Shown: in pieces, positions 31,367-38,387 of the stretch
Numbering within the stretch: position 1 is the first letter of the stretch
Layout of the letters: every line of letters starts with the position of its first letter
Notes under the pieces: generated by a model
What the model saw: the letters and a program-made list of their open reading frames with translations, nothing else
What the model was told of the DNA's origin: nothing
Database searches by the model: none
Position numbers and translations under genes: made by a program
Assembly (NCBI GenBank): GCA_947072905.1
Contig: CAMTKF010000024.1
Location: forward strand, 1-38,387
DNA length: 38,387 nucleotides
Reading direction: 5' to 3'
Source: an uncultured Bacteroidales bacterium
GTDB taxonomy: Bacteria; Bacteroidota; Bacteroidia; Bacteroidales; Muribaculaceae

Positions 31367-32060
31367 GCCAAAATAAAAAATTAAATTTGGGTTCAAGAGG
31401 CCATGTGTTTGATGTCAACTTATAGCCACTCCGTTGACGAATTAAATCAATAAGAGCTAATTTGGCGCTACTTGATTTAAGTCCCCTATGAAAATACGAA
31501 AGTGCACCAATCAAAAGGTCTGTCAAACCCATCAGTTCCACTTCATGAGAACGAATTTGTTGAACACGACATATCATTTTATGTTTGAAATCAAAGTGGC
31601 TGTTGCATAATACATCATGCAATTTCTCAACCTTATTTTGGCTTTTTGTGTCTTTTATGTCAATGTATATAGCGTGCTCACAATCCGGTGCCAAAACGCA
31701 ACTTAACATCATAAAGTACGCGCTGTAGTAAAAATCATCGTGGGTTAAATTAAATTTGTTTAAGTCAAGTTTTCTTTTATCAATGATGATGGCACGGAAA
31801 GAGAGACAACTGCTGTCAAAGAAAAAGTTTACAAGAGCTTTATAGTATTCCAACTTTGCCGGTGAGACCTTGTTCCACTTGATTTCGGTATCACGAGATA
31901 CACCAAATTGTGCTTTTAATCCCCTTATTTGGTCCGATATCTGTTTTTTTAAGTCATCGGGGCATTTGATGCCTCCTATTACCATTACAAAATCGTTTTC
32001 CCTACCATTTTGAAGATGGCAGCTCTCGTCGCAATATATGTTATAAAAATTAGATGCCAT
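31350..32060 (-). CDS. DUF3800 domain protein, RNase H-like fold
   Basis: A 236-residue protein of the DUF3800 family, thought to have an RNase H-like fold with a set of acidic residues. The N-terminal NIYCDESCHLQ is the family mark (usually YxDESG; here the Gly is Cys). The second acidic strand is AIYIDIKDTKS, and the third helix is QIRSHEVELMGLTDLLIGAL, with Glu and Asp in place. DUF3800 genes often lie among mobile or defence genes, but the biochemical activity is unproven. It is the first gene of a two-gene operon. Base composition is AT-rich and unlike nqr and holA, so horizontal transfer is likely. Confidence 0.8.
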   Translation of the reverse strand: MASNFYNIYCDESCHLQNGRENDFVMVIGGIKCPDDLKKQISDQIRGLKAQFGVSRDTEIKWNKVSPAKLEYYKALVNFFFDSSCLSFRAIIIDKRKLDLNKFNLTHDDFYYSAYFMMLSCVLAPDCEHAIYIDIKDTKSQNKVEKLHDVLCNSHFDFKHKMICRVQQIRSHEVELMGLTDLLIGALSYFHRGLKSSSAKLALIDLIRQRSGYKLTSNTWPLEPKFNFLFWHGRKQ

Positions 32061-32127
32061 GGATTAGATAGACTTAATTATTGATTCGATTAAGATAACC
32101 TATTCATACTACGTCACTATTTATGTG

Positions 32128-32135
32128 CAAAGTTA
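32128..32135 (-). promoter_or_regulatory. Promoter -7 box of the DUF3800 operon
   Basis: TAACTTTG on the minus strand, 67 bases before the start codon. The -33 element is not clear. Confidence 0.55.
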
Positions 32136-32244
32136 GTGAAAATTTTTGAGAGTCAGAATTTGATATATAAGAATTTAAATGTCGAAAACACTCATATAAA
32201 TACACTTTTTGGGGTGATTTTTAGAAAAATTGGAAAAATTTTCT

Positions 32245-32252
32245 TAATTTTG
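32245..32252 (+). promoter_or_regulatory. Promoter -7 box of the nqr operon
   Basis: TAATTTTG fits TAnnTTTG and lies 29 bases before the nqrA ATG. The 221-base gap between the DUF3800 and nqrA genes holds the two divergent promoters and otherwise AT-rich sequence. Confidence 0.5.
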
Positions 32253-32281
32253 CTGACAAATATCTGTATTACCTTGAAAAC

Positions 32282-33604
32282 ATGAGAGTAAAGCTAAATA
32301 AGGGCTTGAATCTTCGGCTGGCCGGTGCTGTGACAGACTTGACGCCGGTCGAGGTTAAGGCTTCAAAATATGCAATAATACCCGATGATTTTCCGGGCTT
32401 TTTGCCAAAGCTTGATGTGAAAGAAGGCGTAGAGGTGAAAGTCGGAACGGCAGTGATGCACGATAAGATAAACCCGGATTTATGCCTTGTGTCGCCTGTA
32501 AGCGGCCGTGTAGCAGCCATAGTCCGCGGTGAACGTCGCAAAATACTTAGGGTAGAAATTGAAAGTGACGGTCTTCAGACCAAAGAATCATTTGATTTGA
32601 AAATGCCTTTGGCCACGCTGCTTGCCCGCTGCGGGCTATTGGCTATGTTCCGTAACAGACCATACGATATAGTTCCCGATCCGACACTGCGGCCCAGAGA
32701 TATATTTGTAACGGCCATAGATTCGGCACCATTGGCTATGCCATTGGCCGCCATGCTTGATAAAGACGCTTCAAAAGTACTCGCCACGGCGGTAAAGGCG
32801 TTGAAGTCTCTCACCGATGGTCTGGTATATGTAGGAATCAATGACGAATGGCCTTTTGACTTTATAAAGGATGCTGAGACAATTACATTCGACGGTCCTC
32901 ATCCCATAGGTAATGTAGGGATTCAGATAGCGAATGTATCGCCGGTCAACAAAGGCGATAATGTATGGACCCTTGATGTTGTCACCCTGTACAAGATAGG
33001 CAAACTGCTGAGCAGCGGTGAGATAGACAGCTCAACATTAGTGGCCGTTACCGGGCCTGAGGTATTGGCTCCGTATGTGGCTTCTACCATAGCCGGTGTT
33101 GAGATGAAAGCATTGCTTGCCGGAAAACTTAAAGATGACGGGGCAAATAAACGCATTATTTCGGGTAACGTATTGACCGGCAGTTCTGTAGGAATTGACG
33201 GTTATCTGCGTTCGCCCTATCGCCACGTAAGTGTGATAGCCGAGGGCGATGATGTTGACGAGTTTATGGGATGGGCCTCGCTGTCGCTGTCAAAGCTTAG
33301 TGTAAATCAGGCAATACCATTCCGTCGTCTGCGCAAGCTCTTCTCGCCCGATGCACGACTAAACGGCGGCCGCCGAGCCATGATACTGAGCGGGGAATAC
33401 GACAAGGTGATGCCGGCCGATATATTGCCCGAATACTTGCTTAAAGCCATTATCAGCAAGAATATAGACGATATGGAGGCTTTGGGCATATACGAAGTGG
33501 CACCTGAAGACTTTGCTTTGTGCGAATTTGTGGATGCCTCGAAGCTGCCCATACAACAGATTGTCCGCGACGGACTCGATTATTTACGTAAAGAACTCAG
33601 CTGA
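32282..33604 (+). CDS. nqrA: Na+-translocating NADH:quinone reductase subunit A
   Basis: First subunit of the sodium-pumping NADH:quinone oxidoreductase, on the cytoplasmic side and implicated in quinone binding. The 440-residue protein begins VKLNKGLNLRLAG, contains KLDVKEGVEVKVGTAVM and CLVSPVSGRVAAIVRGERR (a biotinyl-lipoyl-like hybrid motif), and VALGRAFxxR-like segments are replaced by family-specific loops; GPEVLAP and ISGNVLTG follow. It lies first in a six-gene operon in the usual order A-B-C-D-E-F, with an 8-base gap to nqrB. No membrane helices, as expected. Confidence 0.93.
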   Translation: MRVKLNKGLNLRLAGAVTDLTPVEVKASKYAIIPDDFPGFLPKLDVKEGVEVKVGTAVMHDKINPDLCLVSPVSGRVAAIVRGERRKILRVEIESDGLQTKESFDLKMPLATLLARCGLLAMFRNRPYDIVPDPTLRPRDIFVTAIDSAPLAMPLAAMLDKDASKVLATAVKALKSLTDGLVYVGINDEWPFDFIKDAETITFDGPHPIGNVGIQIANVSPVNKGDNVWTLDVVTLYKIGKLLSSGEIDSSTLVAVTGPEVLAPYVASTIAGVEMKALLAGKLKDDGANKRIISGNVLTGSSVGIDGYLRSPYRHVSVIAEGDDVDEFMGWASLSLSKLSVNQAIPFRRLRKLFSPDARLNGGRRAMILSGEYDKVMPADILPEYLLKAIISKNIDDMEALGIYEVAPEDFALCEFVDASKLPIQQIVRDGLDYLRKELS

Positions 33605-33612
33605 TAAGAGCT

Positions 33613-34833
33613 ATGAAACCGATACGAGCATTTCTCGACAAGGTGCGCCCCAACTTTGAGCCCGGAGGCCGTATGAGTGCCTTAGGCTCGGTGTACGAGG
33701 GTTTTGAATCGTTCCTCTACACACCGCGCACCACTTCCGCCCCAACGCTTGCAACGCATATACATGATGCTATAGACTCAAAGCGGGCAATGATTATTGT
33801 AGTATTGGCGCTGATGCCATGTTTCTTCTTCGGAATGTACAACACCGGATACCAGCATTGGCTGGCGGCCGGACAGAGCACATTCCCCTTCTGGTCGCTC
33901 ATGTTCTACGGCCTGCTGGCAATACTGCCCAAGGTGGTTGTCACATATCTTGTGGGACTGGGTATAGAGTTTGCAGTCGCACAGGTAAAAAAAGAAGAGA
34001 TTCAGGAAGGATTTCTTGTAACAGGTATCCTGATACCAATGATATGTCCGGTGGAGACTCCGCTGTGGATGCTGGCTGTAGCCACTGCTTTTGCAGTAAT
34101 CTTTGCAAAAGAAGTATTCGGAGGCACCGGATATAATATAGTGAACGTAGCCCTGGTAGCCCGAGCATTTCTGTTCTTCGCATATCCGGCACAGATGTCG
34201 GGCGACGATGTATTTGTGGCCACCGGCACCATGTTTGGCTTTGGTCCTGAGGTGGCAGACGGATTCACCTGCGCCACTCCGCTGGGCCAGGTGGCAGCCT
34301 CGTCGGGTCAGCCCGCAGAGCTTACCGGCATTGGCGGACACCTGATAACCATGTGGGATGCCTTTATAGGACTGATACCCGGTTCGTTTGGCGAAACCTC
34401 CACGTTGTGCTGCATGATCGGAGCCGCCATACTGCTGATGAGCGGCATAGGCTCGTGGCGCATAATGCTGTCGGTGCTTGTGGGAGCATTGTTCATGGGC
34501 TGGATAGCCAATGAATTTGCCTCGCCACTGTATCCGGCGTCATATCTCAAACCCGGCGAACAACTGCTTTACGGCGGACTTGCCTTTGCCGGAGTGTTTA
34601 TGGCAACTGATCCCGTGACAGCCTGCCGCACCAAGTTGGGCAAGCTTATCTACGGCTTCCTTATAGGTGTTATAGCGGTTATAATCAGAACATACAACAA
34701 CGGTTATCCCGAGGGTGCCATGCTGGCTGTGCTGCTCATGAATGTGTTTGCATCGCTCATCGACTGGATGGTGGTGCGCTCAAATATCAACCGCAGGCGT
34801 GCACGTTTAATTTCAAAAACACAGAAGGTATGA
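33613..34833 (+). CDS. nqrB: Na+-translocating NADH:quinone reductase subunit B
   Basis: The main membrane subunit, which forms part of the sodium channel and carries a covalently bound FMN on a threonine. About ten transmembrane helices lie in 406 residues, after an N-terminal cytoplasmic stretch (FEPGGRMSALGSVYEGFESFLYTP). The flavin attachment motif reads DGFTCATPLG with T222 as the expected FMN site; the usual Ser-Gly before Ala-Thr is Thr-Cys. GGTGYNIVNVALVARAFLFF and VFMATDPVTACRT are conserved parts. The last four bases overlap the nqrC start (ATGA), which indicates coupling. Confidence 0.94.
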   Translation: MKPIRAFLDKVRPNFEPGGRMSALGSVYEGFESFLYTPRTTSAPTLATHIHDAIDSKRAMIIVVLALMPCFFFGMYNTGYQHWLAAGQSTFPFWSLMFYGLLAILPKVVVTYLVGLGIEFAVAQVKKEEIQEGFLVTGILIPMICPVETPLWMLAVATAFAVIFAKEVFGGTGYNIVNVALVARAFLFFAYPAQMSGDDVFVATGTMFGFGPEVADGFTCATPLGQVAASSGQPAELTGIGGHLITMWDAFIGLIPGSFGETSTLCCMIGAAILLMSGIGSWRIMLSVLVGALFMGWIANEFASPLYPASYLKPGEQLLYGGLAFAGVFMATDPVTACRTKLGKLIYGFLIGVIAVIIRTYNNGYPEGAMLAVLLMNVFASLIDWMVVRSNINRRRARLISKTQKV

Positions 34834-35546
34834 AAATAAACAAGCAAAGCAACTGGTACACGATACTTTATATAGTTGTACTCGTGGTTGTGGTGGGCAC
34901 CGCGCTTGCATATACAGCCATGAGCCTTAAAGACAGGCAGCAGGAAAACATTGCCAACGACAAGATGCGTCAGATACTTGCATCGCTGCATGTCACCGCC
35001 CCCAAAGACAGTATAGCAGCAGAATTCTCGCGCTACGTCACACGTCAGTTTATTGTAGACAGTAACGGCACTGAGATTGAGGGCGATGCCTTTGATGTGA
35101 ATGTGGCCGCACAGTCAAAATTACCTGACGAGCAAAGGCAGCTGCCTGTGTATGAGATATCCATGCCCGACGGATCACATAAGTACATCCTGCCCGTATA
35201 CGGCGCAGGCCTGTGGGGACCTATCTGGGGATATGTAGCCCTGGACTCTGACGGCTCCACCATCTACGGTGCCTACTTTGACCACCAGGGCGAGACTCCG
35301 GGTTTGGGCGCGGAAATTGCCAAACCGGCTTTCAGCGACCAGTTTGTGGGTAAACACCTGTTTACGGGGTATTACCTGATACCGGTGGCTGTGGTGAAGA
35401 AAGGGCAGAAGTACAACGGCAGTGAGTATGTCGATGGAGTTTCAGGCGGCACCATTACATCAAAGGGTGTAAGCGCCATGCTGCAGAATTGCCTGCGACC
35501 CTATGAGAATTTTTTACGTACACTCAATAATACAGAAGAAAAATGA
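34830..35546 (+). CDS. nqrC: Na+-translocating NADH:quinone reductase subunit C
   Basis: Periplasm-facing subunit with one N-terminal membrane helix (about residues 8-30, YTILYIVVLVVVVGTALAYTAM) and an FMN-binding domain. FMN is attached to a threonine; the motif is DGVSGGTITSKGV with T208 in that place (SGGT, where SGAT is the more common form). LYGPIWG-type region is LWGPIWGYVAL, and DHQGETPGLGAE is conserved. The 238 residues are normal or slightly short. Both ends overlap neighbours by four bases. Confidence 0.94.
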   Translation: MKINKQSNWYTILYIVVLVVVVGTALAYTAMSLKDRQQENIANDKMRQILASLHVTAPKDSIAAEFSRYVTRQFIVDSNGTEIEGDAFDVNVAAQSKLPDEQRQLPVYEISMPDGSHKYILPVYGAGLWGPIWGYVALDSDGSTIYGAYFDHQGETPGLGAEIAKPAFSDQFVGKHLFTGYYLIPVAVVKKGQKYNGSEYVDGVSGGTITSKGVSAMLQNCLRPYENFLRTLNNTEEK

Positions 35547-36169
35547 GCGAAAAGGTTACAAATAAAACTGTTTTTTTCAATCCTTTTTCCAAGAACAATC
35601 CGGTGATAGTGCAAGTGCTGGGTATATGCTCTGTGCTTGCCGTGACAGCCAAGCTCGAGCCGGCCATTGTGATGGGATTGAGTGTGATAGCCGTACTGGC
35701 TTTTTCAAACGTGATAATATCTCTGATACGCTCTACCATACCCACCTCCATCCGAATTATAGTACAGCTTGTGGTGGTGGCCGGGCTTGTGATTATAGTG
35801 AGCGAGTTGCTCAAGGCATACGCCTACGAGGTGAGTGTGCAACTGTCGGTGTTTATCGGCCTGATAATCACCAACTGTATTCTCATGGGACGACTTGAGG
35901 CCTTTGCCATGGCCAACAGGCCCTGGCCATCGTTTCTCGACGGGGTGGGCAACGGCATAGGTTACACGATAATTTTGATAATAGTAGGTTTTTTCCGCGA
36001 GCTGCTGGGGTCGGGTACATTGCTCGGCTATCAGGTAGTGCCTCAGAGTTTCTATGAGGCCGGCTATGTAAACAATGGTCTGATGATACTGCCTCCCATG
36101 GCTTTGATTGTGGTGGCATGTATTATCTGGGTACACCGTTCGTTGCACAAGGAGTTGCAGGAGCCATAA
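35543..36169 (+). CDS. nqrD: Na+-translocating NADH:quinone reductase subunit D
   Basis: A small membrane subunit with six helices (208 residues) that pairs with NqrE; the two hold an Fe cluster or centre between them. Conserved parts: NNPVIVQVLGICSVLAVT, the cysteine-bearing IGLIITNCILMGRLEAFA and DGVGNGIGYTIILIIVGFFRELLGSG. The start overlaps the nqrC stop by four bases; a 41-base gap leads to nqrE. Confidence 0.95.
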   Translation: MSEKVTNKTVFFNPFSKNNPVIVQVLGICSVLAVTAKLEPAIVMGLSVIAVLAFSNVIISLIRSTIPTSIRIIVQLVVVAGLVIIVSELLKAYAYEVSVQLSVFIGLIITNCILMGRLEAFAMANRPWPSFLDGVGNGIGYTIILIIVGFFRELLGSGTLLGYQVVPQSFYEAGYVNNGLMILPPMALIVVACIIWVHRSLHKELQEP

Positions 36170-36210
36170 GCCATTATATGAAAAAACTGATGAAAAGCAC
36201 TTAAAGAGAT

Positions 36211-36828
36211 ATGGAGAATTTGAATATATTCATACGGTCGATATTTGTCGACAACATGATATTTGCCTATTTTCTGGGTATGTGTTCGTTCCTTGCCGTC
36301 AGCAAGAATGTGAAGACGTCGTTTGGCCTGGGAGTGGCAGTTATGTTCATGTTGGTCATCACATTGCCTATAAATTATCTTCTTAATACCTACGTGCTGC
36401 AGCCCGGAGCACTGACATGGCTGGGCGAGGAGTATGCCGAGGTTGACCTCAGCTTTCTGTCGCTTATATTGTTTATAGCGGTTATCGCATCCATGACACA
36501 GCTTGTGGAGATGGTCATAGAGAAGACTTCGCCGGCCCTGTATTCATCGCTTGGCATATTCCTGCCGCTTATAGCCGTCAACTGTGCCATTCTGGGCGGA
36601 TCGCTCTTTATGCAGCAACGTGAGTTTGAGTCGGTATGGACCGCGGTATGTGCCGGCGGAGGCTGGGGCCTGGGCTGGCTTATGGCCATTTGTGCCATAG
36701 CTGCCATACGCGAGCGCATCGCCTCATATTCCAATGTACCCGGACCACTGCGCGGCATCGGAATCACTTTTATCATCACATCCCTTATGGGCATAGCTTT
36801 CATGAGCTTCCTCGGAATTAAAATCTGA
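36211..36828 (+). CDS. nqrE: Na+-translocating NADH:quinone reductase subunit E
   Basis: Membrane subunit homologous to NqrD but inserted with opposite topology; six helices in 205 residues. Conserved parts: FIRSIFVDNMIFAYFLGMCSFLAVSK, the cysteine in FLPLIAVNCAILGGSLF, and IRERIASYSNVPGPLRGIGITFI. It stands five bases before nqrF. Confidence 0.95.
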   Translation: MENLNIFIRSIFVDNMIFAYFLGMCSFLAVSKNVKTSFGLGVAVMFMLVITLPINYLLNTYVLQPGALTWLGEEYAEVDLSFLSLILFIAVIASMTQLVEMVIEKTSPALYSSLGIFLPLIAVNCAILGGSLFMQQREFESVWTAVCAGGGWGLGWLMAICAIAAIRERIASYSNVPGPLRGIGITFIITSLMGIAFMSFLGIKI

Positions 36829-36833
36829 TAACA

Positions 36834-38132
36834 ATGATAACTACATACATACCGGTATCCCTTATGAGCACCACTATAGTGACCGGGGTGGGAATATTTC
36901 TCATCATTACCCTTATGCTTGTGCTCATATTGCTTATAAGCAAACGGTTTCTTGTGCATACAGGTAATGTGCCTATTACAATCAATGGCGAAAAGACCAT
37001 AGAAGTAGCTTCCGGGCAATCATTGCTCACAGCCATGGCTTCGAGCGGTGTGTTCCTGCCATCGGCCTGCGGCGGCAAAGGCAGCTGCGGACAGTGCCGG
37101 GTACAGGTGATGAGGGGCGGCGGCAGTGTGCTGCCCACTGAGAAAGTACATCTTACCCGCAAGGAGCAGTTGGCCAAGTGGCGCCTCGGCTGTCAGGTTA
37201 AGGTAAAGAAACCCATTCAGATGAATCTGCCCGCATCGGCACTGTCGGTGAAGGAATGGGAGTGCGAGGTGATATCAAACAAGAATGTTGCCACGTTCAT
37301 CAAGGAATTCATCGTAGCTCTGCCCGAAGGAGAACACATGGACTTTGAGCCGGGCTCGTATGCGCAGATAAAGATTCCTGAATTCAAGATTGATTATGAT
37401 AAGGATTTCGACAAGGCGCTGATAGGAGAGCAATATCTGCCGGCGTGGGAGAAATTCGGGCTGTTCAACCTCAAATGCAAGAATACAGAACCCACGGTGC
37501 GTGCCTACTCCATGGCCAATTATCCGGCCGAAGGCAACCGTATAATGCTCACCGTGCGCATAGCCACACCACCGTTCAAACCCAAGCCCGCGGTGGGATT
37601 CATGGACGTGAATCCGGGTATAGCATCGAGCTATATATTTAGCCTTAAGCCCGGCGACAAGGTGATAATGAGTGGCCCCTACGGAGATTTCCATCCCATC
37701 TACGACACCAAGAATGAAATGATGTGGATAGGCGGCGGCGCCGGTATGGCTCCGCTCAGAGCGCAGATAATGCACCTTACCAAGACTCTCAAGACCACCG
37801 ACCGCGTGATGAACTACTTCTACGGAGCAAGGGCGCTCAACGAGGTGTTCTATCTCGAAGATTTCCTCGCTATAGAGAAAGAATTCCCCAATTTCCACTT
37901 CCATCTGGCGCTCGACCGCCCCGATCCTGCAGCCGATGCCGCAGGAGTGAAATACACCCCGGGATTTGTACATCAGGTGATATACGACACCTATCTCAAA
38001 GATCATGATTCACCCGAAGATATAGAATACTACATGTGCGGACCCGGCCCGATGAGCGCATCGGTCAACAAGATGCTCGACGCTCTCGGTGTGGACCCCG
38101 AAAATATACATTACGATAACTTTGGCGGATAA
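36834..38132 (+). CDS. nqrF: Na+-translocating NADH:quinone reductase subunit F
   Basis: The electron entry subunit: an N-terminal membrane helix (about 9-30), a [2Fe-2S] ferredoxin domain, then FAD and NADH domains of the ferredoxin reductase type. Cluster cysteines are C79, C85, C88 and C120 (ACGGKGSCGQCR ... RLGCQ). The FAD motif is RAYSMANYP, the NADH-binding loop is GGGAGMAPLR, and the C-terminal YYMCGPGPM with the terminal aromatic region DNFGG is intact. The 432 residues are a little longer than in Vibrio, with the cluster shifted by nine. It is the last gene of the operon. Confidence 0.95.
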   Translation: MITTYIPVSLMSTTIVTGVGIFLIITLMLVLILLISKRFLVHTGNVPITINGEKTIEVASGQSLLTAMASSGVFLPSACGGKGSCGQCRVQVMRGGGSVLPTEKVHLTRKEQLAKWRLGCQVKVKKPIQMNLPASALSVKEWECEVISNKNVATFIKEFIVALPEGEHMDFEPGSYAQIKIPEFKIDYDKDFDKALIGEQYLPAWEKFGLFNLKCKNTEPTVRAYSMANYPAEGNRIMLTVRIATPPFKPKPAVGFMDVNPGIASSYIFSLKPGDKVIMSGPYGDFHPIYDTKNEMMWIGGGAGMAPLRAQIMHLTKTLKTTDRVMNYFYGARALNEVFYLEDFLAIEKEFPNFHFHLALDRPDPAADAAGVKYTPGFVHQVIYDTYLKDHDSPEDIEYYMCGPGPMSASVNKMLDALGVDPENIHYDNFGG

Positions 38133-38154
38133 GCCTTAAGCTCTTAAGATAAAT

Positions 38155-38196
38155 GAGGCTGTCTAACAATCAAAGTTAGGCAGTCTCTTTTTTTTT
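38155..38196. terminator. Terminator-like hairpin after nqrF, possibly the IS element end
   Basis: GAGGCTGTCTAAC pairs with GTTAGGCAGTCTC (two wobble pairs), loop AATCAAA, then nine Ts. It begins 22 bases after the nqrF stop. The GGCTGTCTAA start resembles the terminal inverted repeat of IS1182-type elements, so the hairpin may belong to the adjacent IS and shield it from nqr transcription. Confidence 0.75.
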
Positions 38197-38213
38197 GGGA
38201 AAAATTGAGTTAA

Positions 38214-38387
38214 TCAGGCTGCGTTCTTGCGAAAATCATGATTTGGAACAAAACCACCAAGTATAGGGCTTGTATTGCGCCTGTAGAGGCATCTTTTCGA
38301 TAAAAACGGTCGTGAAAAAGAGGATTTTGCCCATGCAAGGGCAAGTTTCCTCAGATTATGGGCAAGTGCTTTAAGACCGAACTCGAT
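38214..38387 (-). mobile_element. IS1182-type transposase, C-terminal part, cut by the window end
   Basis: Fifty-seven residues of an open frame on the minus strand, in from the window edge to a TGA stop. It begins IEFGLKALAHNLRKLALAWA, which is characteristic of the C terminus of IS1182 family DDE transposases, and ends in GGFVPNHDFRKNAA. This is read directly from the sequence; it is too short for the six-frame listing cut-off. The rest of the element lies outside the window, so its state (intact or broken) is unknown. Confidence 0.8.

Noticed and set aside
30247-32060. A restriction-modification system suggested by the HsdR_N domain next to DUF3800
   Set aside because: No methylase, specificity or helicase gene is present; the HsdR_N-like gene is on the other strand and probably belongs with holA.
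32172-32202. A possible further decayed copy of the palindromic repeat (GAAAACACTCATATAAA)
   Set aside because: Only about ten bases match the element end and the sequence is AT-rich; not separable from chance.

Overview
This window looks like a chromosome segment of a gut Bacteroidales bacterium, most likely of the family Muribaculaceae. The grounds are: Bacteroidetes-type promoters (TTTG, about 20 bp, then TAnnTTTG) in front of many genes and both tRNA loci; few Shine-Dalgarno sequences; DUF4421 and GHL10 proteins; an M13 peptidase lipoprotein; a GH3/beta-lactamase fusion; a six-gene Na+-NQR operon; and holA next to a small HsdR_N-type protein. The genus is not determined.

Layout. 1-4.1 kb (minus): pta-ackA (acetate and ATP from acetyl-CoA), then a polyprenyl diphosphate synthase, then tatD behind a terminator-like hairpin. 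4.2-9.9 kb, cell envelope: a ZIP metal transporter, a DUF4421 protein, a GHL10 glycosidase coupled to a GT2 glycosyltransferase, and a polysaccharide flippase. 10.1-10.9 kb: dinD. 11.1-13.5 kb: a 106-residue secreted protein and a type I pullulanase. 13.6-15.6 kb: an M13 metallopeptidase lipoprotein. 15.7-19.0 kb: a palindromic repeat element, an Uup-like ABC-F ATPase and a dicarboxylate/amino-acid:cation symporter. 19.1-20.05 kb: an inserted-looking three-gene module, DUF3791-DUF3990-DUF3791, read here as an ADP-ribosyltransferase-like toxin-antitoxin cassette. 20.1-20.3 kb: two identical tRNA-Arg genes. 20.4-30.1 kb: glycerate kinase, a 5'-nucleotidase-like enzyme, the GH3/beta-lactamase protein, initiator tRNA-Met, a class A penicillin-binding protein and holA. 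30.2-32.1 kb: a PD-(D/E)XK protein, then an AT-rich DUF3800 plus nuclease-like gene pair. 32.3-38.1 kb: nqrABCDEF. 38.2 kb to the end: the 3' end of an IS1182-type transposase.

Most of the window is housekeeping and envelope biology. The likeliest under-described biology is in two small accessory cassettes. The first is the DUF3791/DUF3990 module; a 19-bp direct repeat brackets it and suggests insertion between the symporter gene and its original terminator. The second is the DUF3800 pair, which has a consensus promoter facing it from its 3' side. A third item is a family of palindromic intergenic repeats with about 20-bp inverted ends, seen as two full copies and one solo end.
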